A DNA stretch of 51,824 nt from Marmoricola sp. (GTDB lineage Bacteria > Actinomycetota > Actinomycetes > Propionibacteriales > Nocardioidaceae): the NCBI GenBank assembly GCA_025965195.1, contig JAOPXK010000032.1, forward strand, positions 1 through 51,824, written 5' to 3'. Under the pieces are notes generated by a model, which was not told the origin of the DNA, did no database searches, and saw nothing but the letters and a program-made list of their open reading frames with translations. Shown here piece after piece: positions 28,977 to 36,824 of the stretch (position 1 is the stretch's first letter; each line of letters begins with the position of its first letter). Made by a program: the position numbers and the translations under genes.

Positions 28977-29822
28977 ATGAGCATCGAGACCGACACGACC
29001 ATGCTGCCGCGCATTGATGCAACAGGCGCGGCCCCCGGCTCCGCCGACCTCGCCGAGCTCCGCGCCGTCGACATCTCGGCCTGGTTCGGCACCCACAAGG
29101 TCCTCGACCGCGTCTCGCTGACCATGCCCGCCGGCGGCATCACCGCCCTGATCGGGCCGTCGGGCTGTGGCAAGTCCACCTTCCTTCGCATCCTGAACCG
29201 GATGCACGAGCTCGTCCCCTCGGCCCAGCTCGCCGGCGAAGTGCTTCTCGACGGGCACGACATCTACAGCCCGGACCGCAAGCTGACCGACGCCCGCCGC
29301 TCGATCGGGATGGTCTTCCAGAAGCCGAACCCGTTCCCCGCGATGTCGATCCGCGACAACGTCATCGCCGGCCTCAAGCTGACCGGCACGAGTGCGAGCC
29401 GCTCGGAGAAGGACGCCCTCGTGGAGTCCTGCCTGACCAAGGCCGGCCTCTGGAAAGAGGTGCACAACCGCCTCGACGCACCGGGCGGCGGGTTGTCCGG
29501 CGGCCAGCAGCAGCGGCTCTGCATCGCGCGGTCGCTGGCCATCAAGCCCCGGGTGCTGCTGATGGACGAGCCCTGCTCGGCCCTGGATCCGACGTCGACC
29601 CGGGTGATCGAGGAAACCATGCTCGAACTTGCCGAAGAGGTCACCATTGTCATCGTGACCCACAACATGCAGCAGGCCTCCCGGGTGTCGACGCAGTGCG
29701 CGTTCTTCCTCGCCTCGCACGGCACGCCGGGTGTGATTGTCGAGTACGGCGACACCTACGCGATGTTCAACAGCCCGCAGGACCAGCGCACCACCGACTA
29801 CGTCAACGGTCGTTTCGGGTGA
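28977..29822 (+). CDS. pstB: Phosphate ABC transporter ATP-binding protein PstB
   Basis: This 281-aa ATPase energises the PstCA channel. Walker A is GPSGCGKST (60-68), the Q-loop Gln is in MVFQKPNPFP (112-121), the signature is LSGGQQQR (173-180) and Walker B is VLLMDEP (193-199), followed by SALDPTSTRVIEE, typical of PstB. The N-terminal 25 residues are an extension. No phoU follows, which is unusual for a Pst operon. The next gene overlaps by GTGA. Confidence 0.95.
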   Translation: MSIETDTTMLPRIDATGAAPGSADLAELRAVDISAWFGTHKVLDRVSLTMPAGGITALIGPSGCGKSTFLRILNRMHELVPSAQLAGEVLLDGHDIYSPDRKLTDARRSIGMVFQKPNPFPAMSIRDNVIAGLKLTGTSASRSEKDALVESCLTKAGLWKEVHNRLDAPGGGLSGGQQQRLCIARSLAIKPRVLLMDEPCSALDPTSTRVIEETMLELAEEVTIVIVTHNMQQASRVSTQCAFFLASHGTPGVIVEYGDTYAMFNSPQDQRTTDYVNGRFG

Positions 29823-30568
29823 CGGATCGCCACCTCAAGGCAGGCGCGATCGGGATTGCCGTCGTACTCGTCGGTGCCCTGGCCCTGACCGGCTGGGCGG
29901 TCGCGAAGTGGCATCCGAAGGTCAACGTGCCGATGGTGGTGCAGGTCGCGCCCACCGCCGCGCGAGTTCCTGTCGTCACCAGGCGCTCGCCGGGCCGGCC
30001 GACGGTCTCTGGTGCCTGGGTGGAGGACACTGCGGCGAAGGCGGGCATCCCTGCGCCCGCGATGAGGGCGTACGGCGAGGCGACCCTGCTGCTCAGCAAG
30101 GAGGATCCCGGCTGTCATCTCGGCTGGACCACCCTCGCCGGCGTCGGTTACGTCGAGTCCCTGCACGGCACCATCGGCGGCCGAACCCTCCGCGCCGACG
30201 GCCTGTCGTCCACCCCGATCATCGGCCCGGCACTCAACGGCAAGGGCAAGTTCGCCGCGATCAGCGCCACGCCGGCGGGCACCAGGCTGCATGGCGACCC
30301 GACCTGGGACCACGCGGTCGGACCGCTCCAGTTCATCGAGTCGACCTGGCAGCGCTGGGCTGCCGATGGCGACGGCGACGGCAAGAAGGACCCGTTCGAC
30401 ATCGACGACGCCGCCTACGCGACCGCGCACTACCTCTGCGCCGACGGCCACGACCTCGCAACCGCGGCCGGCTGGAACGGCGGGATCTTCTCCTACAACC
30501 ACTCGGCCGACTACATCCGCTCGGTCTACGCCGCCGCCGAGGCCTACGCCACGCGGACGGCGGGCTGA
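29819..30568 (+). CDS. Membrane-anchored lytic transglycosylase-like protein
   Basis: This 249-aa protein has a TM anchor (about 8-29) and an extracellular MltB/SLT-type domain: TLAGVGYVESLHG with the probable catalytic Glu at 113, VGPLQFIESTWQRWAADGDG (two segments, about 168-187), a Gly/Asp-rich segment, DDAAYATAHYLCADG and FSYNHSADYIRSV. Such enzymes cleave peptidoglycan glycan strands. The GTG start at 29819 overlaps pstB by GTGA, so it belongs to the phosphate operon. A job in opening the wall for the large surface proteins is inference. Confidence 0.83.
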   Translation: MTDRHLKAGAIGIAVVLVGALALTGWAVAKWHPKVNVPMVVQVAPTAARVPVVTRRSPGRPTVSGAWVEDTAAKAGIPAPAMRAYGEATLLLSKEDPGCHLGWTTLAGVGYVESLHGTIGGRTLRADGLSSTPIIGPALNGKGKFAAISATPAGTRLHGDPTWDHAVGPLQFIESTWQRWAADGDGDGKKDPFDIDDAAYATAHYLCADGHDLATAAGWNGGIFSYNHSADYIRSVYAAAEAYATRTAG

Positions 30569-30592
30569 CCTCGGCGCACGCTGGTGCAATAC

Positions 30593-30606
30593 TGGAACAC
30601 GTTTCA
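30593..30606. promoter_or_regulatory. KstR-like operator upstream of the DUF35/thiolase pair
   Basis: TGGAACACGTTTCA fits the KstR consensus TnnAACnnGTTnnA at all eight fixed positions. KstR is the TetR repressor of sterol and lipid catabolism in mycobacteria and relatives. The downstream pair belongs to families found in that regulon. Confidence 0.55.
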
Positions 30607-30633
30607 GTTCTGTACGGAAGGCCGAGCAACGCC

Positions 30634-30648
30634 ATGACTGCCACATGA
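30634..30648 (+). other. Four-codon minicistron overlapping the DUF35 start
   Basis: An 11-bp tandem duplication (ATGACTGCCAC twice) creates an upstream ATG that reads Met-Thr-Ala-Thr-stop. Its TGA overlaps the real ATG at 30645 (ATGA). The nearest Shine-Dalgarno-like sequence (GGAAGG, 30616-30621) is closer to this first ATG. It could couple or dampen translation. Confidence 0.5.
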
Positions 30649-31121
30649 CTGCCACACCCGCGATCGAGGGCTGGTTCACCACCGGCGCCGCCCCTGCGCT
30701 TCTCGGCTCCCGGTGCACCGACTGTGGCACCGTCTACTTCCCGCGCGAGCTGGTGTTCTGCAAGAACCCGGCCTGCTCGGGCGAGACGTTCGAGGAGTAC
30801 GCGTTCTCCCGGACGGGCAAGGTCTGGTCCTACACGGACGCGCAGTACCAGCCGCCGCCGCCGTACGTGCCTGTCGCCGATCCGTATGTTCCCTTCGCCC
30901 TCGCCGCGGTCGAGCTCGAGGAGGGTCTGGTCGTGCTCGGCCAGGTCGCCGACGGCTACGGCGTCGCGGACCTGAAGGTCGGGACGCCGGTCGAGCTGGT
31001 GGTCGAGACGCTCTACACCGATGACACGGGTGATCGGACGATCTGGCGCTGGAAGCCCGTCGGGCGGTCGAGCGAGCCCGGTCGGTCGAGCGCGGTCGAG
31101 ACCCCCGGAGGTGCCGGATGA
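30645..31121 (+). CDS. DUF35 zinc-ribbon/OB-fold protein, partner of the thiolase
   Basis: This 158-aa protein has an N-terminal rubredoxin-like zinc ribbon with CTDCGTVYFP and FCKNPACSG, then an acyl-CoA-associated OB fold (TGKVWSYTDAQYQPPPPYVP, PFALAAVELEEGLVVLGQV). DUF35 proteins form complexes with thiolase or lipid-transfer-type proteins in steroid and acyl-CoA breakdown. The thiolase partner overlaps by ATGA. The C-terminal 20 residues come from a GGTCGAG repeat inserted at the gene end and are not family sequence. Confidence 0.88.
   Translation: MTATPAIEGWFTTGAAPALLGSRCTDCGTVYFPRELVFCKNPACSGETFEEYAFSRTGKVWSYTDAQYQPPPPYVPVADPYVPFALAAVELEEGLVVLGQVADGYGVADLKVGTPVELVVETLYTDDTGDRTIWRWKPVGRSSEPGRSSAVETPGGAG
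31061..31109. repeat. GGTCGAG-type repeat forming the C-terminus of the DUF35 protein
   Basis: Four GGTCGAG copies (GGGCGGTCGAGC, CGGTCGGTCGAGC and GCGGTCGAGACCC) occupy the last coding bases of the gene. They translate as GRSSEPGRSSAVETP. The same motif family occurs twice in mazG. Confidence 0.7.
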
Positions 31122-32308
31122 ACACCGACGTCGCGATCGCCGGAGTCGGCATGCACCCCTGGGGCAAGTGGGGTCGCTCCTTCGTGACCTACGGTGTCCA
31201 CGCCGCGCGCGCGGCCCTCGCCGATGCCGGTGTCGACTGGCAGGACGTCGGCCTGATCGTGGGTGGCGAGACGGTCCGCAACGGGTACGGCGGCTATGTG
31301 GCCGGTGCGACGTTCGCCCAGGCGCTCGGCTGGAACGGCGCGAAGGTGGCCACGTCGTACGCCGCCTGCGCGACCGGCGCACAAGCGCTGGACACCGCCC
31401 GTTCCCGGATCCTGGCCGGCCAGACCGACGTAGCCCTCGTCGTCGGTGCGGACACCACGCCGAAGGGCTTCCTCGCTCCGAATGCCGGCGAGCGCTGGGA
31501 CGACCCTGACTGGTTGCGGTTTCGCCTGATGGGCATGACGAATCCCGGTTACTTCGCGCTCTACGCGCGCCGCCGGATGGACCTGTACGGCGCGACCCAG
31601 GCGGACTTCGCGGCCGTCAAGGTCAAGAACGCCAAGCACGGACTGAGCAACCCGAACGCCCGGTATCGCAAGGAGGTCAGCGCCGAGGACGTGCTGAACT
31701 CTGCGGTCGTGTCCGATCCGCTGCACCTGCTCGACATCTGCGCGACCTCCGACGGTGGAGCGGCCGTGCTGCTCACTTCGCTGGACTACGCCCGCAAGCA
31801 CGGCATCGCGGATCCCGTGAGGATCAAGGCGATCTCGACCGTCACGCCGGTGTTCCCGCAGACCGTGATGGACATGCCGAACTTCTCCACCGACTCCTCG
31901 GCGGTCGTTCCCGCGCAGGACCGGACGTTCAAGGAGTCGCTCGGCGATGCGGCGTACGCCGAAGCCGGCATCGGTCCCGAGGACGTGTCGGTGGCCGAGG
32001 TCTACGACCTGTCAACGGCCCTCGAGCTGGACTGGATCGAGGACCTCAGCCTCTGCAAGCGCGGGGAGGCCGAACACCTCCTGCGCGCGGGGGACACCAC
32101 CATCGGCGGCCGGATCCCGGTCAACCCCTCGGGAGGGCTGGCGTGCTTCGGTGAGGCCGTTCCCGCCCAGGCGCTGGCACAGGTATGCGAGCTCACCTGG
32201 CAGCTCCGCGGCCAGGCCGAAGGACGTCAGGTCGAGGGAGCCCGAATCGGCATCACGGCCAACCAGGGTCTCTTCGGCCATGGCTCTTCGGTGATCGTCG
32301 CTCGCTAG
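31118..32308 (+). CDS. Thiolase-family protein (Ltp/acetyl-CoA acetyltransferase-like)
   Basis: This 396-aa thiolase-fold protein starts DVAIAGVGMHPWGK and carries the active-site Cys at 84 in SYAACATGAQAL. The C-terminal phrase NPSGGLACFGEAVPAQ resembles lipid-transfer-protein-type thiolases (SCP-x/Ltp) rather than degradative FadA enzymes, which have GGHP. With DUF35 partners these act as thiolases or retro-aldolases on CoA-bound steroid or fatty side chains. The KstR-like site supports that link. The exact substrate is unknown. Confidence 0.87.
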   Translation: MNTDVAIAGVGMHPWGKWGRSFVTYGVHAARAALADAGVDWQDVGLIVGGETVRNGYGGYVAGATFAQALGWNGAKVATSYAACATGAQALDTARSRILAGQTDVALVVGADTTPKGFLAPNAGERWDDPDWLRFRLMGMTNPGYFALYARRRMDLYGATQADFAAVKVKNAKHGLSNPNARYRKEVSAEDVLNSAVVSDPLHLLDICATSDGGAAVLLTSLDYARKHGIADPVRIKAISTVTPVFPQTVMDMPNFSTDSSAVVPAQDRTFKESLGDAAYAEAGIGPEDVSVAEVYDLSTALELDWIEDLSLCKRGEAEHLLRAGDTTIGGRIPVNPSGGLACFGEAVPAQALAQVCELTWQLRGQAEGRQVEGARIGITANQGLFGHGSSVIVAR

Positions 32309-32310
32309 GG

Positions 32311-32410
32311 GGTGGAGTTTTCACAGGGTATGAGGTGAAAGCTCCGCTTCGCACACGTCGTGACATGTGCGATGTGCAGGTTTGGGTTCATACCCTGTGA
32401 AAACTCCACC
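32311..32410. repeat. 100-bp palindromic repeat element, copy 1
   Basis: Perfect 23-nt arms (32311-32333 and 32388-32410, core GGAGTTTTCACAGGGTATGA) enclose an inner imperfect palindrome, TCGCACACGTC/GACATGTGCGA. The element starts 2 nt after the thiolase stop. A second copy in the other orientation lies at 38981-39079. No open reading frame or transposase is inside. Confidence 0.92.
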
Positions 32411-32424
32411 TCGGAGGCGCCCCG

Positions 32425-32430
32425 TAGACT
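32425..32430 (+). promoter_or_regulatory. Putative -10 box for mfd
   Basis: TAGACT lies 75 nt before the mfd start and just past the palindromic element. Its sequence equals the guaB -10 box. The -35 region would lie in the right arm of the repeat. Confidence 0.35.
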
Positions 32431-32505
32431 GCACCCATCACCCCCTGTCGTTCATTGACCGGGGGCTGTCGTGCTGTCTGACCTGTCCTACCAACTGGAG
32501 CTCTC

Positions 32506-35500
32506 GTGCGACTCGCCGGTCTTGCCGACGCCGTCCTGACCGAACCCACCCTCGCCGCCGCACTGGCCGATGCCCGAGAGAACCTCGTCCCGACCCTCGA
32601 CCTGACCGGCCCGGCTGCCCTGCGCCCCTTCGTCGTCAAGGGCCTGGTCGACCAGGGCCGGACCGTCCTCGTCGTGACCGCGACCGTTCGCGAGGCCGAG
32701 GATCTCGTTGCTGTGCTGGGAGATCTCGTCGATCCGGCGTTGGTCGGCTACTACCCGGCGTGGGAGACGCTTCCCCACGAACGACTCAGCCCGCGCAGCG
32801 ACACCGTCGGAAAACGGCTCGCGATCCTTCGCCGGCTGGCGCATCCCGGCACGGATGAGTCCAACGGTCCACTGAGTGTGATCATCGCGCCCGTCCGCTC
32901 GGTGCTCCAGCCGCAGGTCCAGGGACTCGCCGACCTGGTGCCGGTCGAGCTCAGCACCGGCCAGGAAGTCGAGCTCGACGACGTCGTACGCCGGCTCGCG
33001 GATGCCGCCTACTCGCGGGTGGACCTGGTCGAGAAGCGTGGCGAGTTCGCTGTCCGTGGTGGCATCGTCGACGTCTTCCCGCCGACCGACGAGCACCCGG
33101 TGCGCATCGAGTTCTTCGGTGACGAGATCGACGAGATCCGGGCGTTCGCGGTTGCCGACCAGCGCACCCTCGAGAAGGTCGAACGGCTGTGGGCACCGCC
33201 CTGTCGTGAGCTGCTGCTGACGCCCGAGGTACGGGCCCGTGCCGCCGCGCTCGGCGAGGCCCACCCGGAGCTCGCCGAGCTGACCACCAAAATCGCCGAG
33301 GGCATGGCCGTCGAGGGGATGGAGTCGCTGGCGCCGGCTCTCGTCGACGAGATGGAGATGCTCGTAGACCTGCTGCCCACCAACACCCATGTGCTGTTGC
33401 TCGACCCGGAACGGGTGCGCACCCGCTCGCACGACCTCGTCGCGACGAGTGAGGAGTTCCTCGGCGCGAGCTGGGCTGCTGCGGCCTCCGGCGGGGAGGC
33501 GCCGATCGACCTTGGCGCCGCTTCGTTGCGGTCCCTGGCCGACGTACGCGCGCTCAGCCTCGGCCAGGGCAAGGCCTGGTGGGGGATCAGCCCGTTCGGT
33601 CTGGACGAGGTCTCGACGGCGCTCGACCAGCCGGTCAGGGACTCACTCGGCGAGGTCATCCGGATCGATGTCGACGTCGAGGCCGGTGCGGTCGAGTCCC
33701 GGCTGATCGGTGCGAAGCCGGTCGACCCCTACCGCGGCGACATCGAGGCCGCGGTCACCGACATCCGCGGTCACCTCACGGCTGGTCGCCTTGTCGCGAT
33801 CGTGCACCAGGGCCACGGGCCTGCGCAGCGGATGGTCGAGGTGCTCGCCGACCACGACATCGCCGCGCGCTATGTCGAGGAGATCTCGACTGCGCTCGAT
33901 CGACCGGGAGGCTTCGAAGCGGGGATTGTCCTTGTCACACAGGGATGTCTCGAGCACGGCATCGTTGTCGAGACCCCCGGGATCGTCGTACTCACCGGTG
34001 ACGACATCGCCGGTCAGAAGGCCTCGACCCGCGACATGCGCAAGATGCCGGCACGCCGCAAGAAGCAGATCGACCCCCTCGAGCTCAAGTCCGGCGACTT
34101 CGTGGTGCACGAGCAGCACGGGGTCGGCCGCTTCATCGAGATGAAGCAGCGCGAGGTGCAGGGCGCGGTCCGCGAGTACCTCGTCCTGGAGTACGGCGCG
34201 TCCAGGAAGGGTCAGCCGGCCGACCGTCTCTATGTCCCGGCAGACGCACTCGACCAGGTCACGAGGTACGTCGGTGGCGAGCAGCCGAGTCTTGACCGTC
34301 TCGGCGGCGGCGACTGGGCCAAGCGAAAGGGCCGGGCCCGCAAGGCTGTCCGGCAGATCGCGGCGGAGCTGATCAAGCTGTATGCCGCCCGACAGGCCAC
34401 CAAGGGCTACGCGTTCGGACCGGACACGCCCTGGCAGCAGGAGCTCGAGGACGCCTTCCCGTTCCACGAGACGCCCGACCAGCTGAGCACGGTCGAGGAG
34501 GTCAAGGCCGACATGCGCCGGACCGTCCCGATGGACCGGCTGGTGTGCGGCGACGTCGGCTACGGCAAGACCGAGATCGCGGTCCGGGCTGCCTTCAAGG
34601 CGGTTCAGGACGGCAAGCAGGTCGCCGTACTCGTGCCGACGACACTGCTGGTGACCCAGCACTTCTCGACGTTCTCCGAGCGGATGAGCGGGTTCCCCGT
34701 GGTGCTCAAGCCGCTGTCGAGGTTCCAGACCGACAAGGAGGCCAAGGAGGTCCTCGAGGGCCTGGCCGACGGGTCGGTCGACATCGTGATCGGCACCCAC
34801 CGGCTGCTCAACCCGGACATCAAGATGAAGGACCTCGGCCTGATCGTGGTCGATGAGGAGCAGCGTTTCGGCGTCGAGCACAAGGAGCAGATGAAGCGGC
34901 TCCGGACCAGTGTCGACGTGCTCGCGATGTCCGCGACGCCCATCCCGCGCACGCTCGAGATGGCGATCACCGGCATTCGGGAGATGTCCACGATCACCAC
35001 ACCGCCGGAGGAACGGCACCCTGTCCTGACCTATGTCGGCGCCTACGAAGACCGCCAGGTGATTGCCGCCGTACGCCGTGAGCTGCTGCGTGAGGGCCAG
35101 GTCTTCTTCATCCACAACCGGGTGCAGTCGATCGAGAAGGCCGCCGCCAGGATCAAGGAGCTCGTCCCCGAGGCACGCGTCGCGACCGCCCACGGCCAGA
35201 TGGCGGAGCACCAGCTCGAGCAGGTGATGCTCGACTTCTGGGAGAAGCGCTTCGACGTGCTGGTCTGCACGACGATCGTCGAGTCCGGTCTCGACGTCTC
35301 CAACGCCAACACGATGATCATCGAGCGCTCCGACACCCTCGGCCTCTCCCAGCTGCACCAGCTCCGTGGCCGGGTCGGCCGAGGTCGGGAGCGGGCCTAC
35401 GGCTACTTCCTCTATCCGGCCGACAAGCCGTTGACCGAGACCGCGCACGAACGGCTCGCGACCCTGGCCCAGCACTCCGATCTCGGTGGCGGCATGGCGA

Positions 35501-36144
35501 TCGCGATGAAGGACCTCGAGATCCGTGGAGCCGGCAACCTGCTCGGTGGCGAGCAGTCCGGCCACATCGCCGACGTCGGCTTCGACCTCTACGTCCGGCT
35601 CGTCGGCGAGGCCGTCGCGGAGTTCAGGACAGATGGTCGCGACCCTGCTGGTGACCAGCCGTACGTCGAGGTCAAGATCGAGCTGCCCATCGACGCCCAC
35701 CTGCCACACGACTACATCCAGAGCGAACGGCTCCGGCTGGAGATGTACAAGCGCCTCGCCGAGGTCCGCGAGGACGACGACGTGGCGTCGCTGCGCGAGG
35801 AGATGGTGGACCGCTACGGCGAGCCACCGGCGGCCGTCGAGAGGCTCTTCGAGGTGGCCCGGTTCCGCGGTCGCGCCCGTCGCGCCGGTCTGACGGACGT
35901 CACGCTGCAGGGCAAGTTCGTCAGGTTCGCTCCCGTCGAGCTGCCCGACTCTCGCGTCGTACGCCTGGATCGGCTGTACCCCAAGAGCCTCTACAAGGCT
36001 GGCGTGCGTACGATGCTGGTGCCGCGTCCGCAGCCCACGGCGTTCGGGGCGCCACAGCTCCGGGACCAGGAGCTGATGACGTGGGCGAGGCAGGTCATGG
36101 ACACGGTCATCGATCCCGAGAACCCCGCAGGAGCAGTCACGTGA
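32506..36144 (+). CDS. mfd: Transcription-repair coupling factor Mfd
   Basis: This 1212-aa ATPase removes RNA polymerase stalled at DNA lesions and recruits UvrA. Order of domains: UvrB-like N-terminus (1-about 340), the CarD-like RNA polymerase-interacting domain (about 520-600, GDFVVHEQHGVGRFIEM), the translocase with Walker A GDVGYGKTEIA (about 681-691), DEEQRFG as the DExx box, the TRG region with IHNRVQSIEKAA and QLRGRVGRGRERAYGYF, and a C-terminal autoinhibitory domain. The GTG start follows TGGAGCTC. Its length is normal. It overlaps the lipoprotein gene by GTGA. Confidence 0.97.
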   Translation: MRLAGLADAVLTEPTLAAALADARENLVPTLDLTGPAALRPFVVKGLVDQGRTVLVVTATVREAEDLVAVLGDLVDPALVGYYPAWETLPHERLSPRSDTVGKRLAILRRLAHPGTDESNGPLSVIIAPVRSVLQPQVQGLADLVPVELSTGQEVELDDVVRRLADAAYSRVDLVEKRGEFAVRGGIVDVFPPTDEHPVRIEFFGDEIDEIRAFAVADQRTLEKVERLWAPPCRELLLTPEVRARAAALGEAHPELAELTTKIAEGMAVEGMESLAPALVDEMEMLVDLLPTNTHVLLLDPERVRTRSHDLVATSEEFLGASWAAAASGGEAPIDLGAASLRSLADVRALSLGQGKAWWGISPFGLDEVSTALDQPVRDSLGEVIRIDVDVEAGAVESRLIGAKPVDPYRGDIEAAVTDIRGHLTAGRLVAIVHQGHGPAQRMVEVLADHDIAARYVEEISTALDRPGGFEAGIVLVTQGCLEHGIVVETPGIVVLTGDDIAGQKASTRDMRKMPARRKKQIDPLELKSGDFVVHEQHGVGRFIEMKQREVQGAVREYLVLEYGASRKGQPADRLYVPADALDQVTRYVGGEQPSLDRLGGGDWAKRKGRARKAVRQIAAELIKLYAARQATKGYAFGPDTPWQQELEDAFPFHETPDQLSTVEEVKADMRRTVPMDRLVCGDVGYGKTEIAVRAAFKAVQDGKQVAVLVPTTLLVTQHFSTFSERMSGFPVVLKPLSRFQTDKEAKEVLEGLADGSVDIVIGTHRLLNPDIKMKDLGLIVVDEEQRFGVEHKEQMKRLRTSVDVLAMSATPIPRTLEMAITGIREMSTITTPPEERHPVLTYVGAYEDRQVIAAVRRELLREGQVFFIHNRVQSIEKAAARIKELVPEARVATAHGQMAEHQLEQVMLDFWEKRFDVLVCTTIVESGLDVSNANTMIIERSDTLGLSQLHQLRGRVGRGRERAYGYFLYPADKPLTETAHERLATLAQHSDLGGGMAIAMKDLEIRGAGNLLGGEQSGHIADVGFDLYVRLVGEAVAEFRTDGRDPAGDQPYVEVKIELPIDAHLPHDYIQSERLRLEMYKRLAEVREDDDVASLREEMVDRYGEPPAAVERLFEVARFRGRARRAGLTDVTLQGKFVRFAPVELPDSRVVRLDRLYPKSLYKAGVRTMLVPRPQPTAFGAPQLRDQELMTWARQVMDTVIDPENPAGAVT

Positions 36145-36824
36145 AGACCCACCGGATCGCCGCCATCGTGCTGACGCCTGTTGCGCTTCTCGCGCTCTCC
36201 GGCTGTGGCACCCACGCCGGCGTCTCAGCCACCGTGGACGGCACCAAGATCAGTACGTCGGACGTGGACCTGCTCACCCGGGTGCAGTGCGACGGCCTGG
36301 ACCAGGCCCAGGGTTCCTCCGGTGCGACGACGACCCCGGTCGCGGTGGTGCGCCAGCAGGCCCTCAACGGCCTGATCGACTCGGTGCTCAACGAGAAGTT
36401 CGCGGCGGCCAAGGGCGGCGCCTACGACAAGGCGGCCTATCGCGCGGAGATGAACCAGGTCGAGCAGCAGCTGCTGACCGAGGTCCCGAAGAACGACCAG
36501 GACCAGATGCGTGCCGTCATCGCCCAGTTCGACAAGGGCCAGCTCCAGGCCCAGGAGATCGGCCGGCGCGAGCTGTTGAAGCAGGGGGTGGCCAAGCCTT
36601 CGGCCGACGAGGACCTGAATGCGGCGTACACGCTGCGGGCGGACTGGGCCAAGGCCCTGAAGATCACCGTCGACCCGGCGTACGCCCCGGGCAAGTCCGG
36701 CCTGCCTGGCACCGGCGACCGCTCCGTCTCCAAGCCGATCTCGGACTTCGCCAAGCAGGGTGTGGCCAGCCAGCCGGCCACGACCTGGGCGGATGGCCTG
36801 CCCAAGGTGCAGAAGTGTGGCTGA
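36141..36824 (+). CDS. SurA N-terminal-like lipoprotein
   Basis: This 227-aa lipoprotein has a signal peptide ending in the lipobox LSGC (Cys22), then SATVDGTKISTSDVDLLTRVQ and a helical region (RQQALNGLIDSVLNEKF) resembling the N-terminal chaperone domain of SurA/PrsA foldases. No parvulin isomerase domain follows. It would help fold or handle proteins outside the membrane. The GTG start at 36141 overlaps mfd, and its stop overlaps the mazG start region. This mfd-SurA-like-mazG order occurs in other actinobacteria. Confidence 0.82.
   Translation: MKTHRIAAIVLTPVALLALSGCGTHAGVSATVDGTKISTSDVDLLTRVQCDGLDQAQGSSGATTTPVAVVRQQALNGLIDSVLNEKFAAAKGGAYDKAAYRAEMNQVEQQLLTEVPKNDQDQMRAVIAQFDKGQLQAQEIGRRELLKQGVAKPSADEDLNAAYTLRADWAKALKITVDPAYAPGKSGLPGTGDRSVSKPISDFAKQGVASQPATTWADGLPKVQKCG

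Noticed and set aside
32311..32410. Simple factor-independent terminator of the thiolase gene
   Set aside because: The size, nested structure and second inverted copy 6.6 kb away point to a repeat element, although it may also end transcripts.
33643..35709. 688-aa minus-strand open frame inside mfd
   Set aside because: It is the antisense of conserved Mfd domains, has no own start signal and no recognisable fold.
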